From the NCBI RefSeq assembly GCF_003843875.1, contig NZ_RKRF01000008.1:434001-498000 (forward strand): DNA of 64,000 nucleotides. The letters run 5' to 3'. The first letter of the stretch is position 1, and each line of letters begins with the position of its first letter. The position numbers and the translations under genes are program-made. The DNA comes from Aquisalibacillus elongatus (GTDB taxonomy: Bacteria; Bacillota; Bacilli; Bacillales; Alkalibacillaceae). Positions 26,732 to 35,883 of the stretch are shown here, in pieces. Below the pieces are notes generated by a model, which saw only the letters and a list, made by a program, of their open reading frames with translations, did no database searches and was not told where the DNA came from.

Positions 26732-27631
26732 ATGCAAATTGGATTAGTTGGTCTTGGGAAAATGGGATATAATTTAGCACTTAATCTCATGGACCATGGA
26801 CACCAAGTTATAGCAAATGATGTGAATAAAGACCAAGTCCAAGGTATTGCTGAAGAAGGAGCAACTCCTGCTTACAGTTTGGACGAGCTGGTAAATCAGC
26901 TAGAAACCCCAAGAACTGTTTGGGTAATGGTCCCAGCTGGGCACGTTACCGAGCAAGTTGTAAAGGATCTAGGTGAAGTGTTAGGTGAAGGGGATCGAAT
27001 CATAGATGGTGGTAACTCCAACTATAAAGAAAGCCTTCGTCTAAGTGAGCATCTACAAGAAAAAGGGATTTACTTTTTCGATTGTGGAACTAGCGGTGGA
27101 ACAGATGGTGCACGACATGGTGCCAATTACATGATCGGTGGGGAAGAGAAGGAATTCAGAAAAATTGAAACGTTATTTGAAGACACCGCTGTTGAAAACG
27201 GTTACCTTTACACAGGTAAAAATGGTAGTGGCCATTTTCTAAAAATGGTGCATAACGGCATTGAATATGGCATGATGCAAGCTATTGCAGAAGGATTTGA
27301 AATCTTAGAAAAAAGCCCTTTTGACTATGATTATGAAGCTGTATCGAAAGTATGGAATAATGGGTCTGTTATTCGATCATGGTTAATTGAATTAATGCAG
27401 AATGCGTTTTCGAAAGACGGCGATTTAGAATCTATTCGTGGGGTCATGAACTCTTCAGGAGAAGGGAAATGGACAGTTGAAAGCGCTATTGAATTTGAAA
27501 TGGCTGCACCAGTAATCGCAATGTCGTTAATGATGAGATATCGTTCTCAAGAGGATGATACATTCTCTGGTAAGGTTGTTGCCGCTTTACGTAATGAGTT
27601 TGGCGGACATTCAGTCGTGAAAAAAGATTAA
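26732..27631 (+). CDS. gnd: 6-phosphogluconate dehydrogenase, short (NAD-type) form
   Basis: Oxidatively decarboxylates 6-phosphogluconate to ribulose-5-phosphate. The Rossmann start IGLVGLGKMGYNLALNLMDHGH is at residues 3-24. The substrate motif GGNSNYKES is near 90, GTSGGTDGARHGAN near 118-131, and the catalytic Lys-His region GHFLKMVHNGIEYG near 168-181. At 299 residues it is the short form (YqeC/Gnd2-like), lacking the long C-terminal domain of the ~470-residue enzyme. ATG 26732 lies behind AAGGAAGGAG. First gene of the hexonate operon, opposite gntK. Confidence 0.9.
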   Translation: MQIGLVGLGKMGYNLALNLMDHGHQVIANDVNKDQVQGIAEEGATPAYSLDELVNQLETPRTVWVMVPAGHVTEQVVKDLGEVLGEGDRIIDGGNSNYKESLRLSEHLQEKGIYFFDCGTSGGTDGARHGANYMIGGEEKEFRKIETLFEDTAVENGYLYTGKNGSGHFLKMVHNGIEYGMMQAIAEGFEILEKSPFDYDYEAVSKVWNNGSVIRSWLIELMQNAFSKDGDLESIRGVMNSSGEGKWTVESAIEFEMAAPVIAMSLMMRYRSQEDDTFSGKVVAALRNEFGGHSVVKKD

Positions 27632-27662
27632 ATTTTAATTAAATAAAAAGGAGAGTTCTATT

Positions 27663-28709
27663 ATGAGAAAGTTATTTTCATTACTTGCTGTATCTCTTTT
27701 AGCATTAGTATTAGTAGCTTGTGGTGGTAGCGATGATGGAGATCAAAATGGTGAAAATGAAAGCGCTTCAGACGGTGACGGGAAGACAATTCGCGCAGGT
27801 ATTGGATTAAACCAAGACCATCCTCAGTATAAAGGTTTATTGAAGTTTAAAGAGATTGTAGAAGAGGAAACAGATGGCGAAATCACAGTTGAAACATATC
27901 ATAGTGGTCAACTTGGTGATGACCGCTCAATGACAGAAGCACTTCAACTTGGTAACCAGGAGGTAACTGTTCCTTCTACAGCGCCAATTGCGAACTTTGT
28001 TCCTGAATTCAGCGTGTTCGATATTCCGTTTTTATTCCCAAGTGAAGATGTAGCTGACGAAGTGCTGCAAGGAGAAGTAGCGCAAGGTCTATTAGACAAA
28101 TTAGAAGAGGAAGACTTAGTAGGTCTTGCTTATTGGGAAAATGGTTTCCGTGATCTAACGAATAGTGAACGTCCTGTTGAATCAATTGAAGATTTCGAAG
28201 GATTAGATATCCGTACCATGGAAAACGATTTACACCTAGAAGCGTTCAAGGCATTAGGTGCAAACCCAACTCCAATGGCATTTACGGAGTTATTCACTGC
28301 TATGCAACAAGGTACTGTTGATGGACAAGAAAACCCGTATGCAACTATTTATTTAGAAAACTTCTATGAAGTTCAAGATTACGTTTCTAATACTCACCAT
28401 GTGTATAGCCCATTCGTATTCTTAATGGGTAAACAGTTCTACGATGGTCTAACTGAAGAACAACAACAAATTGTAAGTGATGCAGCTAAAGAAGCAGGAC
28501 AACATCAAATCAAGTTAAATCGTGAAGCAAACGCGACTTATTTAGAAAACTTACAAGAAGAAGGTATGGAGTATACTGAAATCTCAGATGAGAACCGTCA
28601 AGAAATGGTTGATGCTGTTCAACCAGTAATTGAAGACTTCAAAGATCAAATTGGTCCAGATGTCGTTGACGGTATTATGGAAGCAGTAGAAAAAGCGCAA
28701 GCTGAATAA
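27663..28709 (+). CDS. TRAP transporter solute-binding lipoprotein (DctP family)
   Basis: Extracellular binding protein of a tripartite ATP-independent periplasmic-type (TRAP) transporter. The signal peptide ends in a lipobox LVAC near residues 17-20, followed by a Gly/Ser/Asp/Glu linker. The DctP fold (residues ~40-340) has GANPTPMAFTELFTAMQQGTVDGQENP near 200-225, where a conserved Arg (GLDIRTMEND) binds the carboxylate of the ligand. By context the ligand is a sugar acid such as gluconate or galactonate (inference). It sits 31 bases after gnd. Confidence 0.9.
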   Translation: MRKLFSLLAVSLLALVLVACGGSDDGDQNGENESASDGDGKTIRAGIGLNQDHPQYKGLLKFKEIVEEETDGEITVETYHSGQLGDDRSMTEALQLGNQEVTVPSTAPIANFVPEFSVFDIPFLFPSEDVADEVLQGEVAQGLLDKLEEEDLVGLAYWENGFRDLTNSERPVESIEDFEGLDIRTMENDLHLEAFKALGANPTPMAFTELFTAMQQGTVDGQENPYATIYLENFYEVQDYVSNTHHVYSPFVFLMGKQFYDGLTEEQQQIVSDAAKEAGQHQIKLNREANATYLENLQEEGMEYTEISDENRQEMVDAVQPVIEDFKDQIGPDVVDGIMEAVEKAQAE

Positions 28710-28738
28710 TTACAATATTCCCCACACCCTTTAAATTC

Positions 28739-28773
28739 AAAACTCTTGCTGCCGTTTAGGTGGCAAGAGTTTT
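28739..28773 (+). other. intercistronic hairpin between dctP and dctQ
   Basis: AAAACTCTTGC pairs with GCAAGAGTTTT (28739-28749 with 28763-28773). No T-run follows. It fits a stabiliser of the dctP message, giving more binding protein than permease. Confidence 0.65.
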
Positions 28774-28826
28774 GCCTTATGTGAGTGTGAAAATTGGGGA
28801 AAGTTGGTAGGTATTGAGGTGAAGTC

Positions 28827-29387
28827 ATGTTTTTGCTAAAGAAGATTGAACAACACATTGAAGAATGGCTTTTAGTGATTATTGGTAGTGTGATGACAAC
28901 CGTCATTTTTCTACAAGTTGTCATGCGTGAAATGGGAAGTTCACTATCATGGTCTGAAGAATTAGGACGTTATTGTTTTATTTGGTTAGTATATATCGGT
29001 ATTAGTTATGGTGTTAAGAAACAACGCCATATTAAAGTAGATGTCATATTGTTCTTATTAAAAGGTAAATGGAAAGTTTTATTATCCTTGTTTGCTAATT
29101 TACTTTTCTTAATATTTGCCGTTTTAGTGGTTTATTACGGTAGTGATATTTCGTCTAATCTACTAAGATTGGGACAAAAATCTCCCGCCTTACAAGTTGA
29201 AATGGGACTCGTCTATTTAGCTGCTCCAATAGGCATGGGTTTAACCGTAATTCGCTTGATCCAAAACATGTATCGTCAGATTCTAATGTTAATTGGAAAA
29301 AAGGAAATGGATGTTGCAGATGAAAGAGAGAGAGTATTAGAAGAAAAGGAGGAAGTCACAGATGACAGTAACGGTACTGTTCGGTAG
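28827..29387 (+). CDS. TRAP transporter small permease (DctQ family)
   Basis: Four predicted membrane segments within the first ~150 residues and an acidic Glu-rich C-terminal tail (about 155-186). The motif SWSEELGRYCFIWLVYIG near 40-57 is typical of DctQ. It bridges the binding protein and the large permease. GAGGTGAAG lies before ATG 28827; its end overlaps dctM by 26 bases. Confidence 0.9.
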   Translation: MFLLKKIEQHIEEWLLVIIGSVMTTVIFLQVVMREMGSSLSWSEELGRYCFIWLVYIGISYGVKKQRHIKVDVILFLLKGKWKVLLSLFANLLFLIFAVLVVYYGSDISSNLLRLGQKSPALQVEMGLVYLAAPIGMGLTVIRLIQNMYRQILMLIGKKEMDVADERERVLEEKEEVTDDSNGTVR

Positions 29388-30642
29388 TTTTGCTTTACTA
29401 TTACTTATAAGTGTTCCTATTGGAATTGCATTGGGTATTGCCACGTTACTAACGATTGTCTATTCAGAGTCTGTGCCAATCTCCTTTTTAATGACGGAGT
29501 TAGTAACCTCTCTTGATTCGTTCCCAATTATGGCCGTTCCATTCTTTATCCTTGCCGGTGAGATTATGGGTAAAGGCGGTATTTCTGAACGACTGTTTAA
29601 TTTTGCTAATGCCTTAGTCGGAAGCAAAACGGGTGGATTTGCAATCGCAACGATTATAACGTGTATGTTCTTTGCGGCGATTTCTGGTTCTGGACCAGCG
29701 ACCGTGGCGGCAATTGGGTCGATTATGATTCCTGCTATGGTGCGTAAAGGTTACGGAAAGGCCTTTGCTACGGCAACAGTAGCTGCTGCAGGTTCTATTG
29801 GTGTGATTATACCACCAAGTATTCCGATGGTTATCTATGGGGTAACAGGTGGTGCTTCCGTAGGAGATATGTTTATTGCAGGAATTATTCCGGGTATACT
29901 TGTTGGTCTTGGTTTAATGACATGGGCTTATATACACTCTAAGAAAATGGGTTATAAAGGTACACTTGAAAAAATAACAATGAAACATATTTTGCAAACA
30001 TTTTGGGATGCAAAATGGGCTATGGTTATTCCAGTCATTATTTTAGGTGGAATTTACGGTGGTAAATTTACGCCAACAGAAGCGGCAGTCGTGGCTGTGT
30101 TTTATGGACTTGTCGTTGGTTTATTCTTACACCGTGAATTAAAGATCAAACATTTACCGAAATTAATTGCTGATTCAGCGCTAACGACGGCAACTGTTTT
30201 AATTATTGTAGGAACAGCCAATGCTTTTGGTAAGTATTTAACGATTGAACAAATTCCTAACCAAATCGCAGAATGGATGTTAGGTTTAACCGAAAATAAA
30301 ATTATTCTTATTCTATTAATCACAGCTCTATTATTACTAGTCGGCTGTTTTATGGATACGATTGCTGCCATTATTATCTTAACACCAATTTTATTACCGA
30401 TCGCTTTGAATATTGGTTATGACCCAATTCACTTCGGTATTATCATGGTTGTTAGTTTAGCAATTGGATTTATTACACCGCCATTGGGAGTCAATTTGTT
30501 TGTGAGTTCGGGGATTTCTGGGTTATCGATTGAGAGGATTTCTAAAGCGGTCATCCCATTTTTCTTTGCGATGATTTTCTCATTATTAATGATTGTTTTC
30601 ATCCCAGAATTGTCAACTTGGTTGGTCTCATTAGGTGATTAG
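29362..30642 (+). CDS. TRAP transporter large permease (DctM family)
   Basis: The ion-coupled transport channel, 426 residues with about 12 membrane segments. Family motifs: AVPFFILAGEIMGKGGISERL near 52-72, SGSGPATVAAIGSIMIPAM near 111-129, and PPSIPMVIYG near 155. The start lies inside dctQ behind AAAAGGAGGAAG, giving coupled translation. With the binding protein at 27663 it forms a full TRAP system for the hexonate operon. Confidence 0.93.
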   Translation: MTVTVLFGSFALLLLISVPIGIALGIATLLTIVYSESVPISFLMTELVTSLDSFPIMAVPFFILAGEIMGKGGISERLFNFANALVGSKTGGFAIATIITCMFFAAISGSGPATVAAIGSIMIPAMVRKGYGKAFATATVAAAGSIGVIIPPSIPMVIYGVTGGASVGDMFIAGIIPGILVGLGLMTWAYIHSKKMGYKGTLEKITMKHILQTFWDAKWAMVIPVIILGGIYGGKFTPTEAAVVAVFYGLVVGLFLHRELKIKHLPKLIADSALTTATVLIIVGTANAFGKYLTIEQIPNQIAEWMLGLTENKIILILLITALLLLVGCFMDTIAAIIILTPILLPIALNIGYDPIHFGIIMVVSLAIGFITPPLGVNLFVSSGISGLSIERISKAVIPFFFAMIFSLLMIVFIPELSTWLVSLGD

Positions 30643-30650
30643 TAAAAGTT

Positions 30651-30689
30651 GCTGACAGGCTTTTTTAGTTCTGTCAGCTATCTTTTTTT
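30651..30689 (+). terminator. terminator inside the hexonate operon, after dctM
   Basis: GCTGACAG (30651-30658) pairs perfectly with CTGTCAGC (30671-30678), then TATC and T7. No promoter is obvious before the aldolase gene 28 bases on, so downstream expression may rely on read-through. Confidence 0.8.
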
Positions 30690-30716
30690 AATTTGTTTTT
30701 TGGAAGGAGACGGCTA

Positions 30717-31367
30717 ATGGAAAAGTCAAAAAACCTAGAAATGTTGAAACAGACAGGTATGATCGCTGTATTAAGGCGTGTACCTAAAGAGCGCTTATTT
30801 CCTTTAGTTGATACGTTAATCTCATCAGGCGTTAATGTTCTAGAGTTAACGGTGGATAGTGAAGATGCATTTAAATCAATCCAACAATTAAATAAGCAGT
30901 ACGGAGACCGTGCTTTAGTTGGTGCTGGAACTGTTGTTTCAATCGACGAAGCTCAACAAGCATTAGAGGCAGGTTCTAAATTTATTTTTTCACCTTCATA
31001 TAATGAAGAAGTGGTCAGGCTAACGAATCAATCTAACGCCATATCAATACCCGGTGTTTTAACGCCAACTGAAATCGTTCAAGCCCACCATACTGGTGCG
31101 GATGCGGTGAAAATTTTCCCGGCGTCTGCAGTTGGACCAAGTTACTTAAAGGATTTAAAAGGGCCTTTAGGTCATATCCCAATGATTCCAACTGGTGGTG
31201 TCGATATTGAGAATACGGCAGCGTATATTAAAAATGGTGCAGTTGCTGTAGGTGTTGGAGGATCGCTTATTGACCGTGAGGCTATCCAGCAGTCGGATAT
31301 GGAAAAAATTAAAGAGAAAGCAAGTGCCTTTCTTAGTGAAATTCGCAATGGAAGAGGTGTTGAATAA
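30717..31367 (+). CDS. eda: 2-keto-3-deoxy-6-phosphogluconate/-galactonate aldolase
   Basis: Splits KDPG or its galacto epimer into pyruvate and glyceraldehyde-3-phosphate. Class I aldolase of 216 residues. The Schiff-base Lys lies in [11 protein letters not shown] near 130, the catalytic Glu in LELTVDS near 40, and GAGTVVS and TGGV are phosphate-loop motifs. ATG 30717 is 7 bases after GGAAGGAG; an upstream in-frame start at 30693 lacks one. It overlaps the galactonate dehydratase by one base, so in this setting the galactonate branch (DgoA-like) is the likely natural role. Confidence 0.9.
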   Translation: MEKSKNLEMLKQTGMIAVLRRVPKERLFPLVDTLISSGVNVLELTVDSEDAFKSIQQLNKQYGDRALVGAGTVVSIDEAQQALEAGSKFIFSPSYNEEVVRLTNQSNAISIPGVLTPTEIVQAHHTGADAVKIFPASAVGPSYLKDLKGPLGHIPMIPTGGVDIENTAAYIKNGAVAVGVGGSLIDREAIQQSDMEKIKEKASAFLSEIRNGRGVE

Positions 31368-32515
31368 TGAAAATTACAAAGCTAACCACCTACGTTGTAC
31401 CACCTAGGTGGTTGTTTTTGAAAGTTGAAACGGATGAAGGGATTGTCGGCTGGGGAGAGCCTGTTATTGAAGGACGGGCTGAGACGGTTAAAGCTGCGGT
31501 TCATGAACTTGAAGACTATCTCGTAGGGAAAAATCCATTACACATCGAAGATCACTGGAATGTCATGTATCGAGGTGGCTTTTATCGAGGTGGCCCCATT
31601 CATATGAGTGCAATTGCCGGTATTGATCAGGCATTATGGGATATTAAAGGCAAGTATTATGATGCACCTGTCTATGAATTAATGGGTGGCGCTTGTCGCG
31701 AATCGATTAAAGTGTATTCTTGGATAGGAGGCGACAGACCATCAGATGTTGGACAAGCTGCGAAAGAAGTAGTAGATAAAGGCTTTCATGCAGTTAAGAT
31801 GAATGGAACGGAAGAACTTCAGTATATTGACACGTATGCAAAACTTGATCAAGTTTTAGAACGTGTGGCAGCAGTAAGAGAAGCGGTTGGTAATCATATC
31901 GGCATTGGCATTGACTTTCATGGGCGCGTTCACAAACCAATGGCCAAAATATTAGCTAAAGAATTAGAGCCGTATCGGTTAATGTTTATTGAGGAGCCGG
32001 TATTGCCTGAACATAATGAAGCGTTACGCGATATCGCATCTCACACAGCTACGCCAATCGCAACTGGGGAGAGAATGTATAGCAGGTGGGATTTCAAGCC
32101 ACTATTTGAAGATGGTTATGTGGACATTATTCAACCTGACTTATCCCATGCTGGCGGTATTACAGAAGTGAAAAAGATTGCCAGTATGGCAGAGTCTTAT
32201 GATGTCGGCTTAGCTCCTCATTGCCCATTAGGACCCATTGCTTTAGCTGCTTGCCTGCAAGTAGATGCAACGAGTCATAATGCATTTATTCAAGAACAAT
32301 CTTTAGGCATTCATTACAATAAAGGAAACGATTTACTAGATTATATAAATGATCGATCTGTCTTTGAATACCAAAACGGACATGTTTCACTTCCGAAAAA
32401 TCCAGGGCTAGGTATTTCAATTAATGAAGAATATGTAGAGGAGATGGCTCAAAAAGGACATCGTTGGAGAAACCCAGTTTGGAGACATCAAGACGGAACA
32501 GTTGCGGAGTGGTAA
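31367..32515 (+). CDS. dgoD: D-galactonate dehydratase (enolase superfamily)
   Basis: Dehydrates D-galactonate to 2-keto-3-deoxygalactonate. A 382-residue member closely matching E. coli DgoD in many stretches: [19 protein letters not shown] at the start, [62 protein letters not shown], and a Trp-rich tail RWRNPVWRH. Metal ligands are the Asp in GIDFHGR, the Glu in FIEEP and the Glu in ATGERM. Catalytic His residues lie in DFHG and APHCP. ATG shares a base with the aldolase stop. Strong identification by family resemblance; gluconate activity is less likely. Confidence 0.92.
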   Translation: MKITKLTTYVVPPRWLFLKVETDEGIVGWGEPVIEGRAETVKAAVHELEDYLVGKNPLHIEDHWNVMYRGGFYRGGPIHMSAIAGIDQALWDIKGKYYDAPVYELMGGACRESIKVYSWIGGDRPSDVGQAAKEVVDKGFHAVKMNGTEELQYIDTYAKLDQVLERVAAVREAVGNHIGIGIDFHGRVHKPMAKILAKELEPYRLMFIEEPVLPEHNEALRDIASHTATPIATGERMYSRWDFKPLFEDGYVDIIQPDLSHAGGITEVKKIASMAESYDVGLAPHCPLGPIALAACLQVDATSHNAFIQEQSLGIHYNKGNDLLDYINDRSVFEYQNGHVSLPKNPGLGISINEEYVEEMAQKGHRWRNPVWRHQDGTVAEW

Positions 32516-32521
32516 GTTAAA

Positions 32522-33418
32522 ATGGGCGTATTTTTACAAACAGTCCTACCAGTTATTTCAATATTTTTTATAGGTTATATTTTGCAAAAGTGGCTTAAAC
32601 TAGATGTCAAATCAGTTTCTTCTGTCGCGCTTTATGTCATGTTACCGTGTTTAGTGTTTCAGACCTTCTATGAATCAGAACTAAATGAACAATACATTAA
32701 GATGGTAGTTTTTTCGGCTATTTTATTATTGGCCATTATTATGATTAATAAGATTTTGAAATGGATCTTAAAGTTAGATTTAACAGATGAGAGTAGTTTA
32801 GTTTTAGGGACGGCTTTTATGAATGCGGGTAACTATGGTGCACCGATTATATTATTTGCATTTGGTGAAGAAGGCTTTGTTTATTCCGTTTCTTTTTTAG
32901 TTCTACAAGCCATTATTATGAACTTCTTTGGAGTTTATTATGCAGCGAGAGGGACTAAAGGCGGTATGGTCAAAGCGGTTTACTCCGTATTGAAAATGCC
33001 ACCGACATATGCGTTGATGATTGTTATGTTTGTAAAATTCTTTGATATTCGTATGCCAGACGCCGTCATGTCACCGGTTGATTTGTTAGCATCAGCATTA
33101 GTGCCGATGGTTATGGTGGTGTTAGGGATGCAACTAGCTAACATCAAATTTGAAAAACTAGAATGGTGGAAAGTATCTTATGCTACCGTTGTACGTTTAT
33201 TTTTATCTCCACTTATAGCCTTTATCATTGTATCATTTATAGATATGGAGCCATTATTAGCCAAGGTTCTTATTGTCTCGTCTGCCATGCCATCAGCTGC
33301 AACGACAACGATGTATGCTGTCGAATTTAATACAAAACCAGACCTAGTTTCTAGTATTACATTAGTCACAACTATTATGAGTGTGTTCACGATATCTGTT
33401 TTATTATTAATTGTTTAA
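32522..33418 (+). CDS. AEC-family (auxin efflux carrier type) permease, copy 1
   Basis: A membrane carrier of 298 residues with about ten hydrophobic segments in two five-helix repeats. LGTAFMNAGNYGAPIILFAFGEEGF near 95-120 and SSAMPSAATTTMYAVEFN near 255-272 are AEC signatures. Members carry malate, other carboxylates or efflux substrates. It follows the dehydratase by 6 bases with a weak ribosome site (GTGG), so is probably coupled. A close paralogue is at 39796. Its role beside a complete TRAP system is unclear: second uptake route or exporter. Confidence 0.85.
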   Translation: MGVFLQTVLPVISIFFIGYILQKWLKLDVKSVSSVALYVMLPCLVFQTFYESELNEQYIKMVVFSAILLLAIIMINKILKWILKLDLTDESSLVLGTAFMNAGNYGAPIILFAFGEEGFVYSVSFLVLQAIIMNFFGVYYAARGTKGGMVKAVYSVLKMPPTYALMIVMFVKFFDIRMPDAVMSPVDLLASALVPMVMVVLGMQLANIKFEKLEWWKVSYATVVRLFLSPLIAFIIVSFIDMEPLLAKVLIVSSAMPSAATTTMYAVEFNTKPDLVSSITLVTTIMSVFTISVLLLIV

Positions 33419-33433
33419 AAGGAGGTTTTTAAA

Positions 33434-33700
33434 ATGTCTAATCAAGTGAGTAAAACAATTCGGATTCAACTGGATGATGCTCAAACGATTATGGAATTAA
33501 GTCAGCTTATTCAAAAGTATGACGCTGAAATTTTTCTTCAAAAAAATGTGCATGGCAGCATGATGGAGGCAAATCTGAAAAGTATATTAGGTTTAGTTAA
33601 TTTACAATTACAAGGTGATGATCAAGTTAAAGTCATTTGTGAAGGTCCAGATGCAGATTCCGCTTTACAAGCTATTGAACATTTCTTGAATGCAAATTAA
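33434..33700 (+). CDS. HPr-like protein lacking the phospho-His (Crh-like)
   Basis: An 88-residue PTS HPr-fold protein. Aligning by eye with B. subtilis HPr places Asp15 where HPr has the EI-phosphorylated His15, and Gln17 where it has Arg17; the next landmark KYDA (28-31) matches exactly. The HPrK target Ser46 is kept as Ser50 in ANLKSILGL, after a 4-residue insertion. So it cannot relay phosphate in the PTS but may be a Ser-phosphorylated cofactor of CcpA, as Crh is. ATG 33434 follows AAAGGAGG. Last gene of the hexonate operon. Function is inferred from missing and kept residues. Confidence 0.8.
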   Translation: MSNQVSKTIRIQLDDAQTIMELSQLIQKYDAEIFLQKNVHGSMMEANLKSILGLVNLQLQGDDQVKVICEGPDADSALQAIEHFLNAN

Positions 33701-33793
33701 GTGCTCTGAATTGTTGTTTGAATGCTCACAATTACAATTTAACAGCTCAAGAGGCCAAAATCAGAACTCAAAATATCATCGAAATTCAAAAGA
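33698..33793. repeat. 21-bp-period tandem repeat array A (degenerate)
   Basis: After the HPr-like stop codon, the sequence GCTC (or ACTC) recurs at 33703, 33724, 33745 and 33766, exactly 21 bp apart, and a shifted fifth unit ends in TTCAAAAG. The units are degenerate forms of TTAGTGCTCAAAA, the reverse complement of the core of array B (52561-52682). The first unit supplies the stop codon of the gene (ATTAAGTGCTC). It lies between convergent genes and before the terminator at 33794. No coding potential. Confidence 0.7.
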
Positions 33794-33834
33794 TAACCCC
33801 CAAATTATGGAATTATCCACAATCTGGGGGTTAA
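33794..33834. terminator. terminator between HPr-like gene and ycsI-like gene (convergent)
   Basis: TAACCCCCA (33794-33802) pairs with TGGGGGTTA (33825-33833). The right arm contains the stop codon of the minus-strand gene. Tails are only moderately T-rich. Confidence 0.7.
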
Positions 33835-34592
33835 GTTTCCTCGAATTGATCGGTAATCAACATATAGCCTGGGGCATGGCTGATGAACTTTGGCAGTCTG
33901 GCGTTTTGTAAGACGTTTTGTGGTGTGACGCCGCATGCCCAAAATACAGGGATTCGATCATCATCCATATCAACCGGTTCCCCGTAATCTGGTTGGTTTA
34001 AATCATCAATTCCAATTTCCTTAGGATCACCAATATGAACGGGTGAACCGTGTGATGTTTCGAATCGGCTTGTAATTTTAACGGCGTGATCGACTTCTTC
34101 TGGCTTTAGGGGTCTCATGCTGACGACCATATTGCCTGAAAAAGGGCCTGCTGGGTGGCAGGGGATATTCGTTCGATACATTGGGATAACGCTACCTTGT
34201 TCCTGATGTAATAATTGAATGCCTTTTTCGGTCAGTGCTTTTTCAAACGTAAAGCTACAACCGATTAAGAATGTTACATACCGCTCGTTCCATTCCTCTG
34301 CAATATTAAAGACTTCCCTAGAAAATTCTCCGTTTTGATAAACTCTATACTTAGGTAAATCACTTCGAATATCTGCACCAATGGCAATTGAGGGTTCCAC
34401 CTGGCCAGGTTCCAAAACATCGATGACGGGACAGGACTTTGGATTCCGAAAACAAAAGAGTAAAAAGTCGAACGCATACTCATAAGGTAACGAGATTAAA
34501 TTCGTTTGTAAATAATTGGGACACATGTTGCTCGTGGTCCCAACGTGTTCATTGTTTCGGAAAAGTTCTCTCATGTCTTTAGGACTTTTCAT
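33831..34592 (-). CDS. DUF1445/YcsI-family putative hydro-lyase (D-glutamate cyclase-like)
   Basis: A 253-residue protein of the YcsI/DUF1445 family. Conserved stretches visible: CPNYLQTNLISLPYEYAFDFLLFCFRNP near 24-50, LIGCSFTFEKAL near 109, MYRTNIPC near 138, GPFSGNMVVSMRP near 149 and FWACGVTPQNV near 219. Family knowledge: the human homologue is a D-glutamate cyclase, and B. subtilis ycsI lies in the 5-oxoproline gene cluster. Here it is the last gene of a seven-gene operon, 16 bases after the TRAP large permease. The reaction in this pathway is unknown. Confidence 0.87.
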   Translation of the reverse strand: MKSPKDMRELFRNNEHVGTTSNMCPNYLQTNLISLPYEYAFDFLLFCFRNPKSCPVIDVLEPGQVEPSIAIGADIRSDLPKYRVYQNGEFSREVFNIAEEWNERYVTFLIGCSFTFEKALTEKGIQLLHQEQGSVIPMYRTNIPCHPAGPFSGNMVVSMRPLKPEEVDHAVKITSRFETSHGSPVHIGDPKEIGIDDLNQPDYGEPVDMDDDRIPVFWACGVTPQNVLQNARLPKFISHAPGYMLITDQFEET

Positions 34593-34608
34593 TGTGTAAC
34601 ACCTCTAG

Positions 34609-35883
34609 TTAGTTAAATAACTCGACAGGGAACAAAATAACATCCGGTAAATAAGTGACGACTAATAACACAACGATTAAAATAGCGACCTGTGGTATTA
34701 AAAACTTAAACATTTTCGGCACGCTAATCTCAGCAATCGATGATGTGACAAATAAGCACACACCGAGTGGTGGCGTGACCATACCGATCGTTAAGTTGAC
34801 AGCTAAAATAATCCCAAAGTGAAGCGGGTCCACACCGACTTGCTCGACTAATGGCAGTAAGAGTGGGGTGAAGATCGACACTGCACTGATCGTATCAATA
34901 AACGTACCTGCTAATAGTAAGATGACGTTAATTAATAATAGTAATAAAATCGGGTTGTCTGCAACGATGCCTAGAGCATCAATAAGTTGGTTCGGTATTT
35001 GGTTAAAGGATAAGAACCAAATAAATAAGGATGCACCACCGATTAAAAATACAATTGCTGCTGATGTTTTAGCTGTTTGTAATAAAATAGGTTTAAAGTC
35101 TTTGATCGAAATTTCTTTATAGACAAACATGCCGATAATAATCGCATACACAACCGCAATAACACCGGATTCAGTTGCGGTAAACACGCCTGAAACAATA
35201 CCGCCAATAATAATGACTGGCATAATCAAAGCTAAAATGGCATCTTTAAATCCGTATAAAAGTTCACGAAAGGATGCGCGCGTTTCACTCGCACGATAAT
35301 TGTGCTTTTTGCCAACAAAATAGCTGTAGACCATTAATCCAAGACCCATTAATAGACCAGGAATAACACCTGCGATAAATAAATCGCCAATGGACTGGTT
35401 GGCCATTACTCCGTATAAAATAAGCACGATACTAGGTGGAATAATCGGGCCGATCGTCGCGGCTGAAGCCACTAAGCTTGCTGAAAAACGGAGATCGTAT
35501 CCGTCTTTTTTCATCTCTGGGATCATCATGCCGCCAATTGCTGCTGCGGCAGCTATTGCTGTGCCAGTTAATGCTGCAAAGAAAATACTAGATAGAATGA
35601 CGACCATCGCAAGACCACCTGGCAAGGGACCTACGACCGTTTTCGAGAAGTTTATAAGGCGTTTTGAAATTCCGCCTTTCGTCATCAGTTCACCAGCTAA
35701 AATAAACAATGGAATGGCAACAAGTGTAAATTGGTCAATGCCATTAAATACATTACGTGGTACATTGATTAATAAATCTGGGTTACTCAGTAACATGCCT
35801 AATATGGAAACGAAAATTAAAGCAAAGGCAATCGGGATTCTGAGTAATATGAGCGCAAATAATAGAACAACAATCCAAATCAT
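34609..35883 (-). CDS. TRAP transporter large permease (DctM family), second system
   Basis: 424 residues, about 12 membrane segments. Motifs AIPLFILAGELMTKGGISKRL near 56-76, LTGTAIAAAAAIGGMMIPEM near 108-127 and PPSIVLILYG near 151 fit DctM. The start overlaps the small permease stop (ATGA) behind AGGAAGG. It pairs with the genes at 35880 and 36428; not closely alike in sequence to the first DctM, so a separate system with a different ligand. Confidence 0.92.
   Translation of the reverse strand: MIWIVVLLFALILLRIPIAFALIFVSILGMLLSNPDLLINVPRNVFNGIDQFTLVAIPLFILAGELMTKGGISKRLINFSKTVVGPLPGGLAMVVILSSIFFAALTGTAIAAAAAIGGMMIPEMKKDGYDLRFSASLVASAATIGPIIPPSIVLILYGVMANQSIGDLFIAGVIPGLLMGLGLMVYSYFVGKKHNYRASETRASFRELLYGFKDAILALIMPVIIIGGIVSGVFTATESGVIAVVYAIIIGMFVYKEISIKDFKPILLQTAKTSAAIVFLIGGASLFIWFLSFNQIPNQLIDALGIVADNPILLLLLINVILLLAGTFIDTISAVSIFTPLLLPLVEQVGVDPLHFGIILAVNLTIGMVTPPLGVCLFVTSSIAEISVPKMFKFLIPQVAILIVVLLVVTYLPDVILFPVELFN

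Noticed and set aside
33690-33911. 73-codon plus-strand frame overlapping the HPr-like stop
   Set aside because: It consists of repeat array A and the terminator, then antisense to the DUF1445 gene.
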